A stretch of 12,635 nt of DNA from JBBKWH01 sp037968855. Its GTDB lineage: Bacteria; Pseudomonadota; Gammaproteobacteria; Pseudomonadales; Moraxellaceae. The notes below the pieces were generated by a model, which saw only the letters and a program-made list of their open reading frames with translations, was not told the DNA's origin and did no database searches. Each line of letters starts with the position of its first letter. Position 1 is the stretch's first letter. Shown piece by piece: positions 6,082 through 12,046 of this stretch. Position numbers and translations under genes: made by a program. The stretch covers positions 1 to 12,635 of the forward strand of contig JBBKWH010000026.1 in assembly GCA_037968855.1 (NCBI GenBank), given 5' to 3'.

Positions 6082-8064
6082 TCAATGAGCAACCTGCAAA
6101 ACCCGCTCCGCATCCACCTCACCAATGATCCGTTGCGACACCTGCTCAACGCCCATTGGATCAAAAAACATCAATGCAGGCGGCCCGTATAGATGCATCG
6201 CCTCTAGCCATTGCCGCTGTGCCGAGGTATTGGCACTCAAATCCATCTGCAATCGCACATGATCGTGCCATGCATCAATCACGGCTGGATCTCTAAAGGT
6301 CGTACGCTGCATCTGTTGGCACGCGGCACACCAATCGGCTGAGACATCTAATACCACGGCTTTGCCTTGTTGCTGTGCATTGTTTAAAGCCGCTTGTAAG
6401 GCATCTGGACTGTTCACCACTGTAAATTCCACCCGTGCTGCACGGTCAGTCGTAGCGCCAGCGCCGACATGTTTGACTGCTGCCAAGGGATTGAGTGGAT
6501 CATCTTGCCCAGTCGCTGAGCCAATCAACAAAAACAACGCATACACGGCAAACAATAACGCTAAGGCTTTAATCAAACGCGGCAGTCCTGCGGCGGCGGC
6601 TTCAAACGCACCCATCATCACCGCCGAGCCACCCCACAGCATGGCCCATAACAATAGACTGATCTGACCACTGATCACCCGTGACAGTAACCAAATGGCA
6701 ACCGCTAACATGCCTACGCCAAAGACTGCTTTGACACGGTTCATCCAGTCGCCTGCCTTGGGTAGCCAACGACCACTGCCTGTGCCCAACAGAATCAACG
6801 GAATCCCCATGCCAAGTCCTAGACTAAACAGGGCCAAGCCACCAATTAGCGCATCCCCCGTACTGCTGATATAAATCAATACCCCTGCCAACGGTGCAGA
6901 GACACACGGCGACACCACCAAGGCCGACAGCGCCCCCATGATCAACACCGATCCCAAACGCCCACCTTTGTGCTGGCTCGACCAGTCATGCAAGCGATGG
7001 CGTAAAGCAGACGGCAATTGCAGATGAAATAAACCAAACATGCTGAGTGCCAAAGCCACAAACAACAGCGCAAAACTGACCAAGACGACGGGCTGCTGAA
7101 GCCACAATTGCACATTGGCTCGAGCGCCAAAAAAGCCCATCAATGTGCCCAAAATGGCATAGGTGCTGGCCATGCCAAGCACATACGCCACTGACAACTG
7201 AAAGCCACGCCATGCATTCAGACGAGCTTTGGATTCGCCTGCAATCAGACCGGACAAAATCGGCATCATCGGGAACACGCAGGGGGTAAAGGTTAGGCCA
7301 ATGCCCAGTACCAACATGGTCAGCAACACCAAAGGCAAGCTGGCTTGGGCCAAAAAGCTAGCGAGTCCACTGGCCGAAGACGACATCGCCTGTACCGTCA
7401 TGGGCTGCGCTGGCTGGCTAGGTTTACTGATATTTTGCTTAGTCGGCTGAGTGATGGGTGCAGCGGTTACGATAGAACTGTTCGAGCTATTTGCGACTAA
7501 TGGAACCGACACTTCAACCGGCGGAAAACACAGGCCCGCATCGGCACAACCTTGATACTGGAGGATCACGCTCGACACGTTAGACGCGCTAGCCGATTGA
7601 CGCTGAGCCAGTGCGCTATTCAGGGTGGCGATATCGACCGAGGCGCTGACACGATCATGAAACACCGTCATCAGACCAAAACTAGGGTCGTGCTTTAAGA
7701 CGGGCTGTCGATCAAAGTGGAGCGGTACGGCCAGTGACTGTCCGTCTAAGGTGCGCAGTAGTATACGGTCACGATATAGGCTGTAATTTGGCGCGATTTG
7801 CCATGTCCACGTGATCTGTTGGGCGGTGGTTTGGGTACTGAGCGCAAACGCCTGATCAACCGGCAAAAACTCGTTATCGCCAGCGGTGGTGACCACGCTT
7901 GAGGTGTCATCGGGCAGTTGGCTAAAGTCTGGAATCGCTGCCTGAACTTGTAGACCTAACAGTAGGCACAGTACCCAGAACAAGATCCATAGCAGCATGT
8001 CTAGGTGGAACGGGCCTCGCACGCGTGACTGCCGATTTCGACCACGAGTCATTGCAACCGACAT
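6082..8064 (-). CDS. dsbD: DsbD, inner-membrane thiol:disulfide interchange reductase
   Basis: A 660-residue three-domain DsbD, which takes electrons from cytoplasmic thioredoxin across the inner membrane to periplasmic partners such as DsbC and the cytochrome c maturation pathway. After a basic N-terminus and signal segment (about 21-42, likely cleavage QA|AIP), the periplasmic alpha domain carries the redox pair Cys173/Cys179 (QGCADAGLCFPP). A Ser/Thr/Gln/Pro linker (about 192-230) leads to the transmembrane beta domain with Cys262 (FTPCVFP) and Cys387 (VSPCVSAPL). The C-terminal thioredoxin-like gamma domain has WCAAC (578-582). All six catalytic cysteines are present. ATG 8064 has AGGGA 8 nt upstream; an in-frame ATG at 8052 is less well placed. 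It is divergent from the small ORF/apbE side and separated from copA by a terminator. Confidence 0.94.
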   Translation of the reverse strand: MSVAMTRGRNRQSRVRGPFHLDMLLWILFWVLCLLLGLQVQAAIPDFSQLPDDTSSVVTTAGDNEFLPVDQAFALSTQTTAQQITWTWQIAPNYSLYRDRILLRTLDGQSLAVPLHFDRQPVLKHDPSFGLMTVFHDRVSASVDIATLNSALAQRQSASASNVSSVILQYQGCADAGLCFPPVEVSVPLVANSSNSSIVTAAPITQPTKQNISKPSQPAQPMTVQAMSSSASGLASFLAQASLPLVLLTMLVLGIGLTFTPCVFPMMPILSGLIAGESKARLNAWRGFQLSVAYVLGMASTYAILGTLMGFFGARANVQLWLQQPVVLVSFALLFVALALSMFGLFHLQLPSALRHRLHDWSSQHKGGRLGSVLIMGALSALVVSPCVSAPLAGVLIYISSTGDALIGGLALFSLGLGMGIPLILLGTGSGRWLPKAGDWMNRVKAVFGVGMLAVAIWLLSRVISGQISLLLWAMLWGGSAVMMGAFEAAAAGLPRLIKALALLFAVYALFLLIGSATGQDDPLNPLAAVKHVGAGATTDRAARVEFTVVNSPDALQAALNNAQQQGKAVVLDVSADWCAACQQMQRTTFRDPAVIDAWHDHVRLQMDLSANTSAQRQWLEAMHLYGPPALMFFDPMGVEQVSQRIIGEVDAERVLQVAH

Positions 8065-8093
8065 GCGATATATCCCTGACTACCCAAATGAAC

Positions 8094-8125
8094 GGCAAGC
8101 CTAAACGGCTTTGCTTGGGCTTGCC
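8094..8125. promoter_or_regulatory. Hairpin in the dsbD leader
   Basis: GGCAAGCC (8094-8101) and GGCTTGCC (8118-8125) are perfect complements and can extend by three pairs (one G-T). A competing small hairpin AAGCC/GGCTT (8097-8101 with 8107-8111) shares the same bases. It lies 29 nt upstream of the dsbD ATG, probably within its mRNA leader. Purpose unknown. Confidence 0.4.
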
Positions 8126-8141
8126 TTAACGTAGGCTTAAT
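8125..8141. promoter_or_regulatory. Direct-repeat box resembling BasR/PmrA/QseB sites
   Basis: CTTAAC-GTAGG-CTTAAT: two CTTAA half-sites exactly 11 bp apart, matching the PmrA-box pattern YTTAAK-N5-YTTAAK except for one terminal base. It lies 61 nt upstream of the dsbD start, in the divergent region whose other side leads to an operon encoding a regulator of this same family. Binding by that regulator is an inference. Confidence 0.45.
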
Positions 8142-8219
8142 GGGTGAGGGAGGTGTGCTGTGTAGGCTGGACGGAAGCAAAAACAATATCAAAACGGATC
8201 AACAGATGTCTCGTTTGAT

Positions 8220-8249
8220 TTGGGAAAGCTCAACCGAATCATCTATCAT
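8220..8249 (+). promoter_or_regulatory. Candidate promoter for the leader transcript before apbE
   Basis: TTGGGA (8220-8225) and TATCAT (8244-8249) are 18 nt apart on the plus strand; the -10 matches consensus at five of six positions. The transcript would begin near 8256 and meet a strong terminator at about 8480, giving an RNA of about 220 nt unless it reads through. Confidence 0.4.
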
Positions 8250-8263
8250 TCTGGATCGTCGAT

Positions 8264-8419
8264 ATGATGTCAGTTTGGCAAGATCTTCAAATCTTAGGCG
8301 CTAACTTATTGCGATGTAAAAATTTTATGATGAAGCCAAAGGTATCAATAGTGAAAATATTTTTTGTATTTGTGATTGTGTTTTTATTTTTTATTGCCAG
8401 CCGCTTGAGCGCTGGTTGA
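8264..8419 (+). CDS. Possible small membrane protein or leader peptide, 51 codons
   Basis: Two consecutive ATGs (8264, 8267) open a frame of 51 codons ending in TGA at 8417. A shorter version starts at ATG 8330 (MKPKVSIVKIFF...) with 29 residues. The C-terminal half is a Lys-flanked run of Phe/Val/Ile/Leu (about residues 30-45), like a single membrane helix or signal peptide, followed by SRLSAG. The ribosome binding site is weak for either start. The DNA is markedly more A/T-rich than its neighbours. The stop codon lies 25 nt before the terminator stem, so it could be a small protein, a leader peptide for apbE, or a degraded gene end. No family recognised. Confidence 0.3.
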   Translation: MMSVWQDLQILGANLLRCKNFMMKPKVSIVKIFFVFVIVFLFFIASRLSAG

Positions 8420-8444
8420 TATGAGTTGAGTGTTGACGTTGCTC

Positions 8445-8480
8445 AAAACCAGCAGTGCCATGGGACTGCTGGTTTTTTTT
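8445..8480 (+). terminator. Strong intrinsic terminator upstream of apbE
   Basis: A perfect 12-bp stem (AAAACCAGCAGT 8445-8456 with ACTGCTGGTTTT 8465-8476) encloses an 8-nt loop and runs into eight T residues (8473-8480). No full gene on the plus strand precedes it, so it ends a short leader or small-ORF transcript. The upstream GCTGGTT (8411-8417) repeats part of the 3' arm and could pair instead with the 5' arm. Confidence 0.85.
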
Positions 8481-8485
8481 GGATA

Positions 8486-8515
8486 TTGGCTTAGCATGCG
8501 CTGTGGCCTTAGCAT
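8486..8515 (+). promoter_or_regulatory. Possible apbE promoter after the terminator
   Basis: TTGGCT (8486-8491) and TAGCAT (8510-8515) are 18 nt apart; both are moderate matches. The transcript would begin near 8522, leaving about 47 nt before the apbE GTG. The 8-mer CTTAGCAT occurs twice here (8490 and 8508). If real, it would let apbE escape the terminator just upstream. Confidence 0.3.
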
Positions 8516-8568
8516 CAAGCGGCATCCATGAGCGGTCAAGATGTTCCACCATTGCAGAAGGATTGAGC

Positions 8569-9534
8569 GTGTTACAACTGACATTCAACCAGCCACTGGC
8601 TGAGGGGCGCTTTAGTGCGATGGCAAGTGATTGTCAGGTGCTGTTGGAGTGCACCGATTGGCTATTGGCCGCGCGTTTGCTGGAGGGGGTGCAACGCGAG
8701 TGTCAGCGGATTGAACATAAGTTTAGTCGTTATCGTGCCGATAGCGTGATTGCGCAGATTCATGCGGCGCAAGGCCAGCCGGTGACGGTGGATGCAGAGA
8801 CGGCGCGTCTGTTGGATTTTGCCGATCAGTTGTATCGCTTGTCTGAAGGGGCGTTTGACATTGGCGCTGGGGTATTGCGCGAGGTTTGGCAGTTTGATGG
8901 CTCGGATCGTGTGCCCAGCATGCAGGCAGTCCACGCCTGTTTGGCGCGGGTCGGTTGGTATAAGGTGGATTGGCAGTCGCCACAATTGACCTTGCCACAA
9001 GGCATGCAGATTGATTTGGGCGGGATTGGCAAAGAATATGCGGTGGATCGTTGTTTTGATTGGTTAGCCAGTCAGTTTGATGGGGCATTTTTGATTAATT
9101 TTGGTGGTGATTTACGTGCGCGTGGGCCTAGGCTGTCGGGTCAGGCATGGCAGGTGGGCATTGAATCCATCAGCGGGCCTGATGGTGACCAAGCGATATT
9201 GAACAAAACAGCCCAAACCGCAGCGCGAACAACATCGCAACCAATATCGCAAAAACCAGCGGCCGCACAATTGGCCTTGATGACTGGCGCAGTGGCGACT
9301 AGTGGCGATAGTCAGCGTTATGTGATGCATCAAGGTCAGCGTTTGGGTCATATTCTAGATCCGCGCACTGGCTGGCCGGTCCAACATGCGCCACATGCGA
9401 TCACGGTTTATGCACAGACCTGTACTCAGGCTGGTATGGTGGCGACCTTGGCCATGCTACAGGGTGCCAATGCCGCCATATTTTTGGCTGAGCAACAACA
9501 ATTACAGGAGATACAGTCGTGGATGCAGGCTTAA
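8569..9534 (+). CDS. apbE: ApbE-like FAD:protein FMN transferase, no signal peptide, one ligand missing
   Basis: A 321-residue ApbE-family protein; these enzymes attach FMN from FAD to a Thr/Ser of a target flavoprotein. Family motifs appear in order: FSRYRADSVI (52-61), SEGAFDIGAGVL (92-103), QIDLGGIGKEYAVDR (147-161), FLINFGGDLRARG (174-186), WQVGIES (194-200), AVATSGDSQRY (241-251) and GHILDPRTGWP (260-270). Two departures: the usual metal-ligand Asp of the C-terminal A-D-x-x-x-T motif is Gly289 (AGMVAT), and a low-complexity Ala/Thr/Gln insert spans about 205-236. I chose GTG 8569 because AAGGA lies 6 nt upstream; an in-frame GTG at 8455 lies inside the terminator hairpin. This start gives no signal peptide or lipobox, unlike many exported ApbEs, so the protein may be cytoplasmic. 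Its last 16 nt overlap the next gene. Confidence 0.85.
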   Translation: MLQLTFNQPLAEGRFSAMASDCQVLLECTDWLLAARLLEGVQRECQRIEHKFSRYRADSVIAQIHAAQGQPVTVDAETARLLDFADQLYRLSEGAFDIGAGVLREVWQFDGSDRVPSMQAVHACLARVGWYKVDWQSPQLTLPQGMQIDLGGIGKEYAVDRCFDWLASQFDGAFLINFGGDLRARGPRLSGQAWQVGIESISGPDGDQAILNKTAQTAARTTSQPISQKPAAAQLALMTGAVATSGDSQRYVMHQGQRLGHILDPRTGWPVQHAPHAITVYAQTCTQAGMVATLAMLQGANAAIFLAEQQQLQEIQSWMQA

Positions 9535-10199
9535 CTGGACAACGTATTTTATTGGTTGAAGATGACCTGATGTTGGGTGAGGCCCTGTATGAACTGCTGA
9601 TGCAGCACGGCATTGCAGTGGACTGGCATAAAGATGGCGAGCGGGTGATGCATGTGTTGGGGCAGCAACGTCATGATTTGATGATCTTAGACTTGGGGTT
9701 GCCGATTCGGTCTGGTATTGAGGTGTTACAGCAATTGCGTCAAGCAGGGTTTGATATTTCTGTATTGGTCTTAACCGCACGAGACGGCTGTGCCGAGCGT
9801 GTGCGCGCGTTGGACAGTGGCGCGGACGATTATGTGCTGAAGCCGTTTGATCTGGATGAGTTGCTGGCGCGGTTGCGGGCGATTTTGCGCCGAAGTCAGG
9901 GGCGATCACGGCCATTATTGGTACATGCTCGCGTTACGCTTGACCCCATGGCCATGGCGGTGACGTTGGACCATCGGGTAGTGGTGGTATCACGGCAGGA
10001 GTTTCGCTTATTGCATGTGTTGCTTGAGCGTGTCGGACAGGTGCTGACACGGGATCGTTTGGAAGCGGTGTTGCTAGAGGCGGGAAGTGAGATTGAGAGC
10101 AATAGTCTAGAGGTGCATATTCATCATCTGCGCAAAAAACTGTATCCCGAGTTGATTAAAACCCTACGGGGTGTGGGCTATATGGTGCCACAAGTATGA
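9519..10199 (+). CDS. OmpR/PhoB-family response regulator, QseB/PmrA-like
   Basis: A 226-residue two-domain regulator. The receiver domain has the acidic pocket Glu14-Asp15-Asp16, phospho-acceptor Asp58 (MILDLGLP), Thr86 and Lys108 (LKPF). A winged-helix DNA-binding domain follows (about 130-226), ending TLRGVGYMV. The short linker and RRSQGR junction resemble the QseB/PmrA/BasR group, but I cannot assign an ortholog. Start GTG 9519 has AGGAG 8 nt upstream inside apbE, so translation is probably coupled. The stop overlaps the kinase start (ATGA). All phosphorylation residues are intact. A box of the type bound by this group lies at 8125-8141. Confidence 0.92.
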   Translation: MDAGLTGQRILLVEDDLMLGEALYELLMQHGIAVDWHKDGERVMHVLGQQRHDLMILDLGLPIRSGIEVLQQLRQAGFDISVLVLTARDGCAERVRALDSGADDYVLKPFDLDELLARLRAILRRSQGRSRPLLVHARVTLDPMAMAVTLDHRVVVVSRQEFRLLHVLLERVGQVLTRDRLEAVLLEAGSEIESNSLEVHIHHLRKKLYPELIKTLRGVGYMVPQV

Positions 10200-11653
10200 G
10201 TAAAGCACCCGAGCATACCGCCGAATCAGCCCATGCTGACCCGCTTGAAAATCCCTCAGCGCAACGTGTGGCATCGATTTATCGGCGGGTATTTCAAGGC
10301 AGTTTATTAGCGGTTGCATTGGGGTTGGTGCTGAGCGCTTTATTGGCCTATTTATCCACTCGGCATGAGGTTGGTGAGTTATTTGATGCGCAGTTAATCG
10401 AAAATACACGGGTATTAAAGGGCTTAATCAATCATCCGGCTACTGCAAAGGATTGGCAGGGCTTGCAAGCCTCTTTGCAAGAAACGTTGGCTGATCAGGT
10501 CGATCAACATAGCCTAATGGCCGATGGTCACGCCTACGAAAAAAATCTCGCTGTGCAAGTGTGGACGCCAGATGGCCAATTGATTGTGCGTTCACCGAGT
10601 GCCCCTGCTCATGCGCTGGCTCCGCTCAAAGTGGGATTTCATCATTTGGATGGCAATGCGCATGATTGGCAGGTGTATACCGTTTGGTTAGAGCACAATC
10701 AACATTGGCTGACCGTCGCGGAGCGCTCTGATATTCGGCAAGAGTTGTCATTAAACATTGAAGCCAGCTTATTGCTGGGGGTGTTGCTGGGGTTGGGTTT
10801 GGCGATTTGGATTTTGCGCCGTGAGTTAAAACGTGGGTTGACGCCATTGTTTGAGCTTGGGCAGGCCATTCGTGGTCGGCATGCCAAAGATTTAAACCCA
10901 ATTAAACTGAATGACTCCGCGCAAGAAATTGAGCCTGTCATTGACGAACTCAATTTATTGTTTGATCGGGTCAATACGGGGATGGCTAGAGAACGGCGTT
11001 TTTTGGCCGATGCGGCGCATGAGTTGCGCACACCGTTATCGGTGATTCGCTTGCAGGTCCAACAAGCCTTAAGCAAACCGGCCAGCGAGCAGCACACGTA
11101 TTTGCAACGCTTGCTGCACAGCGTGGATCGCAATCAGCAGGTGGTTGAGCAGTTATTACAATTGGCTCGTTTAGACAGTGATCTGGCCGAGTTTGAGCCG
11201 GTCATGACTCGCCTAGATGAGTTGGTACGGGAAACCGTGGCCCAGATGATTCCGCTGGCCATGCAGCGCGAGATTGAACTGATTCCACAGACCGGACGGA
11301 TACAGGCGCGCGTTGAGCCTGCCATGATTGTGGTCTTGATTCGTAATCTGATTGATAACGCCTTGCGTCATGCGCCAACTGGCTCGGTGATTGACCTGAC
11401 ATTAAGCCAAGTCGAGCAGCAGATCATCTTGACAGTTGCCGATCATGGTAGCGGGATTCATCCTGATTTGATCGGTCAGATGACCGAGCGTTTTCGGCAG
11501 GGCAGCAGCGCCGATACCGGCAGTAGTGGCTTAGGTTTGGCGATTGCTCAGACCATTGTGCAACGGCATAGCGGCAGTTTGTACCTGAACAATCGCCCCG
11601 AAGGTGGCTTGATGGTTGAGGTCTACTTGCCGTATCAGCCCATTGACGACTAA
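10196..11653 (+). CDS. Sensor histidine kinase, QseC-like (2CSK_N plus HisKA/HATPase)
   Basis: A 485-residue inner-membrane kinase, partner of the preceding regulator. A polar cytoplasmic N-terminus of about 30 residues leads to TM1 (about 35-54), a periplasmic sensor of about 135 residues beginning with the ELFDAQLIENTRVL segment typical of 2CSK_N domains, and TM2 (about 190-208). Then come a HAMP-like linker, the HisKA helix with His275 (ADAAHELRTPL), N box RNLIDNAL (383-390), G1 DHGSGI (416-421) and G2 SSGLGLAI (443-450). All catalytic motifs are intact. It starts by a 4-nt ATGA overlap with the regulator. The family includes QseC, PmrB and TctE-type sensors; the ligand cannot be read from sequence. 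Metals or redox-active compounds fit the neighbourhood but remain inference. Confidence 0.92.
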   Translation: MSKAPEHTAESAHADPLENPSAQRVASIYRRVFQGSLLAVALGLVLSALLAYLSTRHEVGELFDAQLIENTRVLKGLINHPATAKDWQGLQASLQETLADQVDQHSLMADGHAYEKNLAVQVWTPDGQLIVRSPSAPAHALAPLKVGFHHLDGNAHDWQVYTVWLEHNQHWLTVAERSDIRQELSLNIEASLLLGVLLGLGLAIWILRRELKRGLTPLFELGQAIRGRHAKDLNPIKLNDSAQEIEPVIDELNLLFDRVNTGMARERRFLADAAHELRTPLSVIRLQVQQALSKPASEQHTYLQRLLHSVDRNQQVVEQLLQLARLDSDLAEFEPVMTRLDELVRETVAQMIPLAMQREIELIPQTGRIQARVEPAMIVVLIRNLIDNALRHAPTGSVIDLTLSQVEQQIILTVADHGSGIHPDLIGQMTERFRQGSSADTGSSGLGLAIAQTIVQRHSGSLYLNNRPEGGLMVEVYLPYQPIDD

Positions 11654-11699
11654 CGTCACTCGTTAAGGCAAAGATAATTCAAAAACTATCTACAACGCG

Positions 11700-11975
11700 C
11701 TATTTGAGATAACGCCCCACAATTTTAATCACGTCCTCTAAATCTTGTTGGCGTGTGCTGGCATCGTCGGCACTTGCGCCAAGATGGGCCTGCATATGGT
11801 CGCTAAGGACTTCGTTCATCAAACCGTTGACTGCACCACGAATAGCAGCAATCTGTTGCAAGACGGCAGCACAGTCGCCGCCATGTTCGAGTGCGCCTTC
11901 CAGCGCATTGAGCTGACCTTTGAGGCGGCGGACGCGGGCAATGGTTTTTGGGTTGCCATGAGTAGACAGATGCAT
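11700..11975 (-). CDS. dmeR: RcnR/CsoR-fold metal-responsive repressor, DmeR-like
   Basis: A 91-residue all-helical repressor of the CsoR/RcnR/FrmR family (CAAVLQQIAAIRGAVNGLM is the family core). Cys35, His60 and His64 coincide in numbering with the Ni/Co ligands of E. coli RcnR; Glu at 64 would have pointed to formaldehyde-type FrmR. An N-terminal His is at position 2, not 3, and a further His at 6. It should repress its own gene and the divergent dmeF until Co(II) or Ni(II) binds. ATG 11975 was chosen because AGGA lies 6 nt upstream. In-frame codons further upstream cross the operator. It faces the kinase gene tail to tail, with 46 nt between and no clear terminator. Confidence 0.88.
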   Translation of the reverse strand: MHLSTHGNPKTIARVRRLKGQLNALEGALEHGGDCAAVLQQIAAIRGAVNGLMNEVLSDHMQAHLGASADDASTRQQDLEDVIKIVGRYLK

Positions 11976-11996
11976 GGATGATCCTGTAGTGATTCT

Positions 11997-12020
11997 TATA
12001 CTATACTGGGGTATAGTATA
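11997..12020. promoter_or_regulatory. DmeR operator: perfect 10-4-10 inverted repeat
   Basis: TATACTATAC (11997-12006), TGGG, GTATAGTATA (12011-12020): the arms are exact reverse complements and the centre contains a run of four G. TACT...G-tract...AGTA is the known style of RcnR/CsoR-family operators. It sits between the divergent dmeR and dmeF genes. TATA-type -10 hexamers on both strands (for example TATATT 12017-12022 plus) overlap it, so one bound repressor could block both promoters. Confidence 0.8.
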
Positions 12021-12046
12021 TTTACTGCGATATTTGGACCACCAAG

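Noticed and set aside
6433..6468. GAGATT segment in DsbD (about residues 534-539) as a flavinylation site for the nearby ApbE
   Set aside because: The known acceptor motif needs a preceding Asp and usually Ser/Thr before GAT; here the context is KHVGAGATT with no Asp, in an interdomain linker.
8088..8129. 13-codon frame starting MNGKPKR in the dsbD leader
   Set aside because: It is formed by the inverted-repeat hairpin and lacks a ribosome site; chance is the simplest explanation.
8490..8515. Direct repeat CTTAGCAT (8490 and 8508) as a response-regulator site
   Set aside because: The 18-bp period does not fit the 11-bp spacing of this regulator class; it is noted only within the weak promoter.
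8455..8568. Longer apbE beginning at GTG 8455, with an LAC sequence that might suggest a lipoprotein signal
   Set aside because: That start lies inside the terminator stem and has no ribosome site. The segment lacks a Lys/Arg n-region and a proper lipobox, while GTG 8569 has AAGGA at 6 nt.
11643..11657. TGACG-ACTAA-CGTCA hairpin at the end of the kinase gene as a terminator
   Set aside because: Only five base pairs, overlapping the stop codon and not followed by a T-run.
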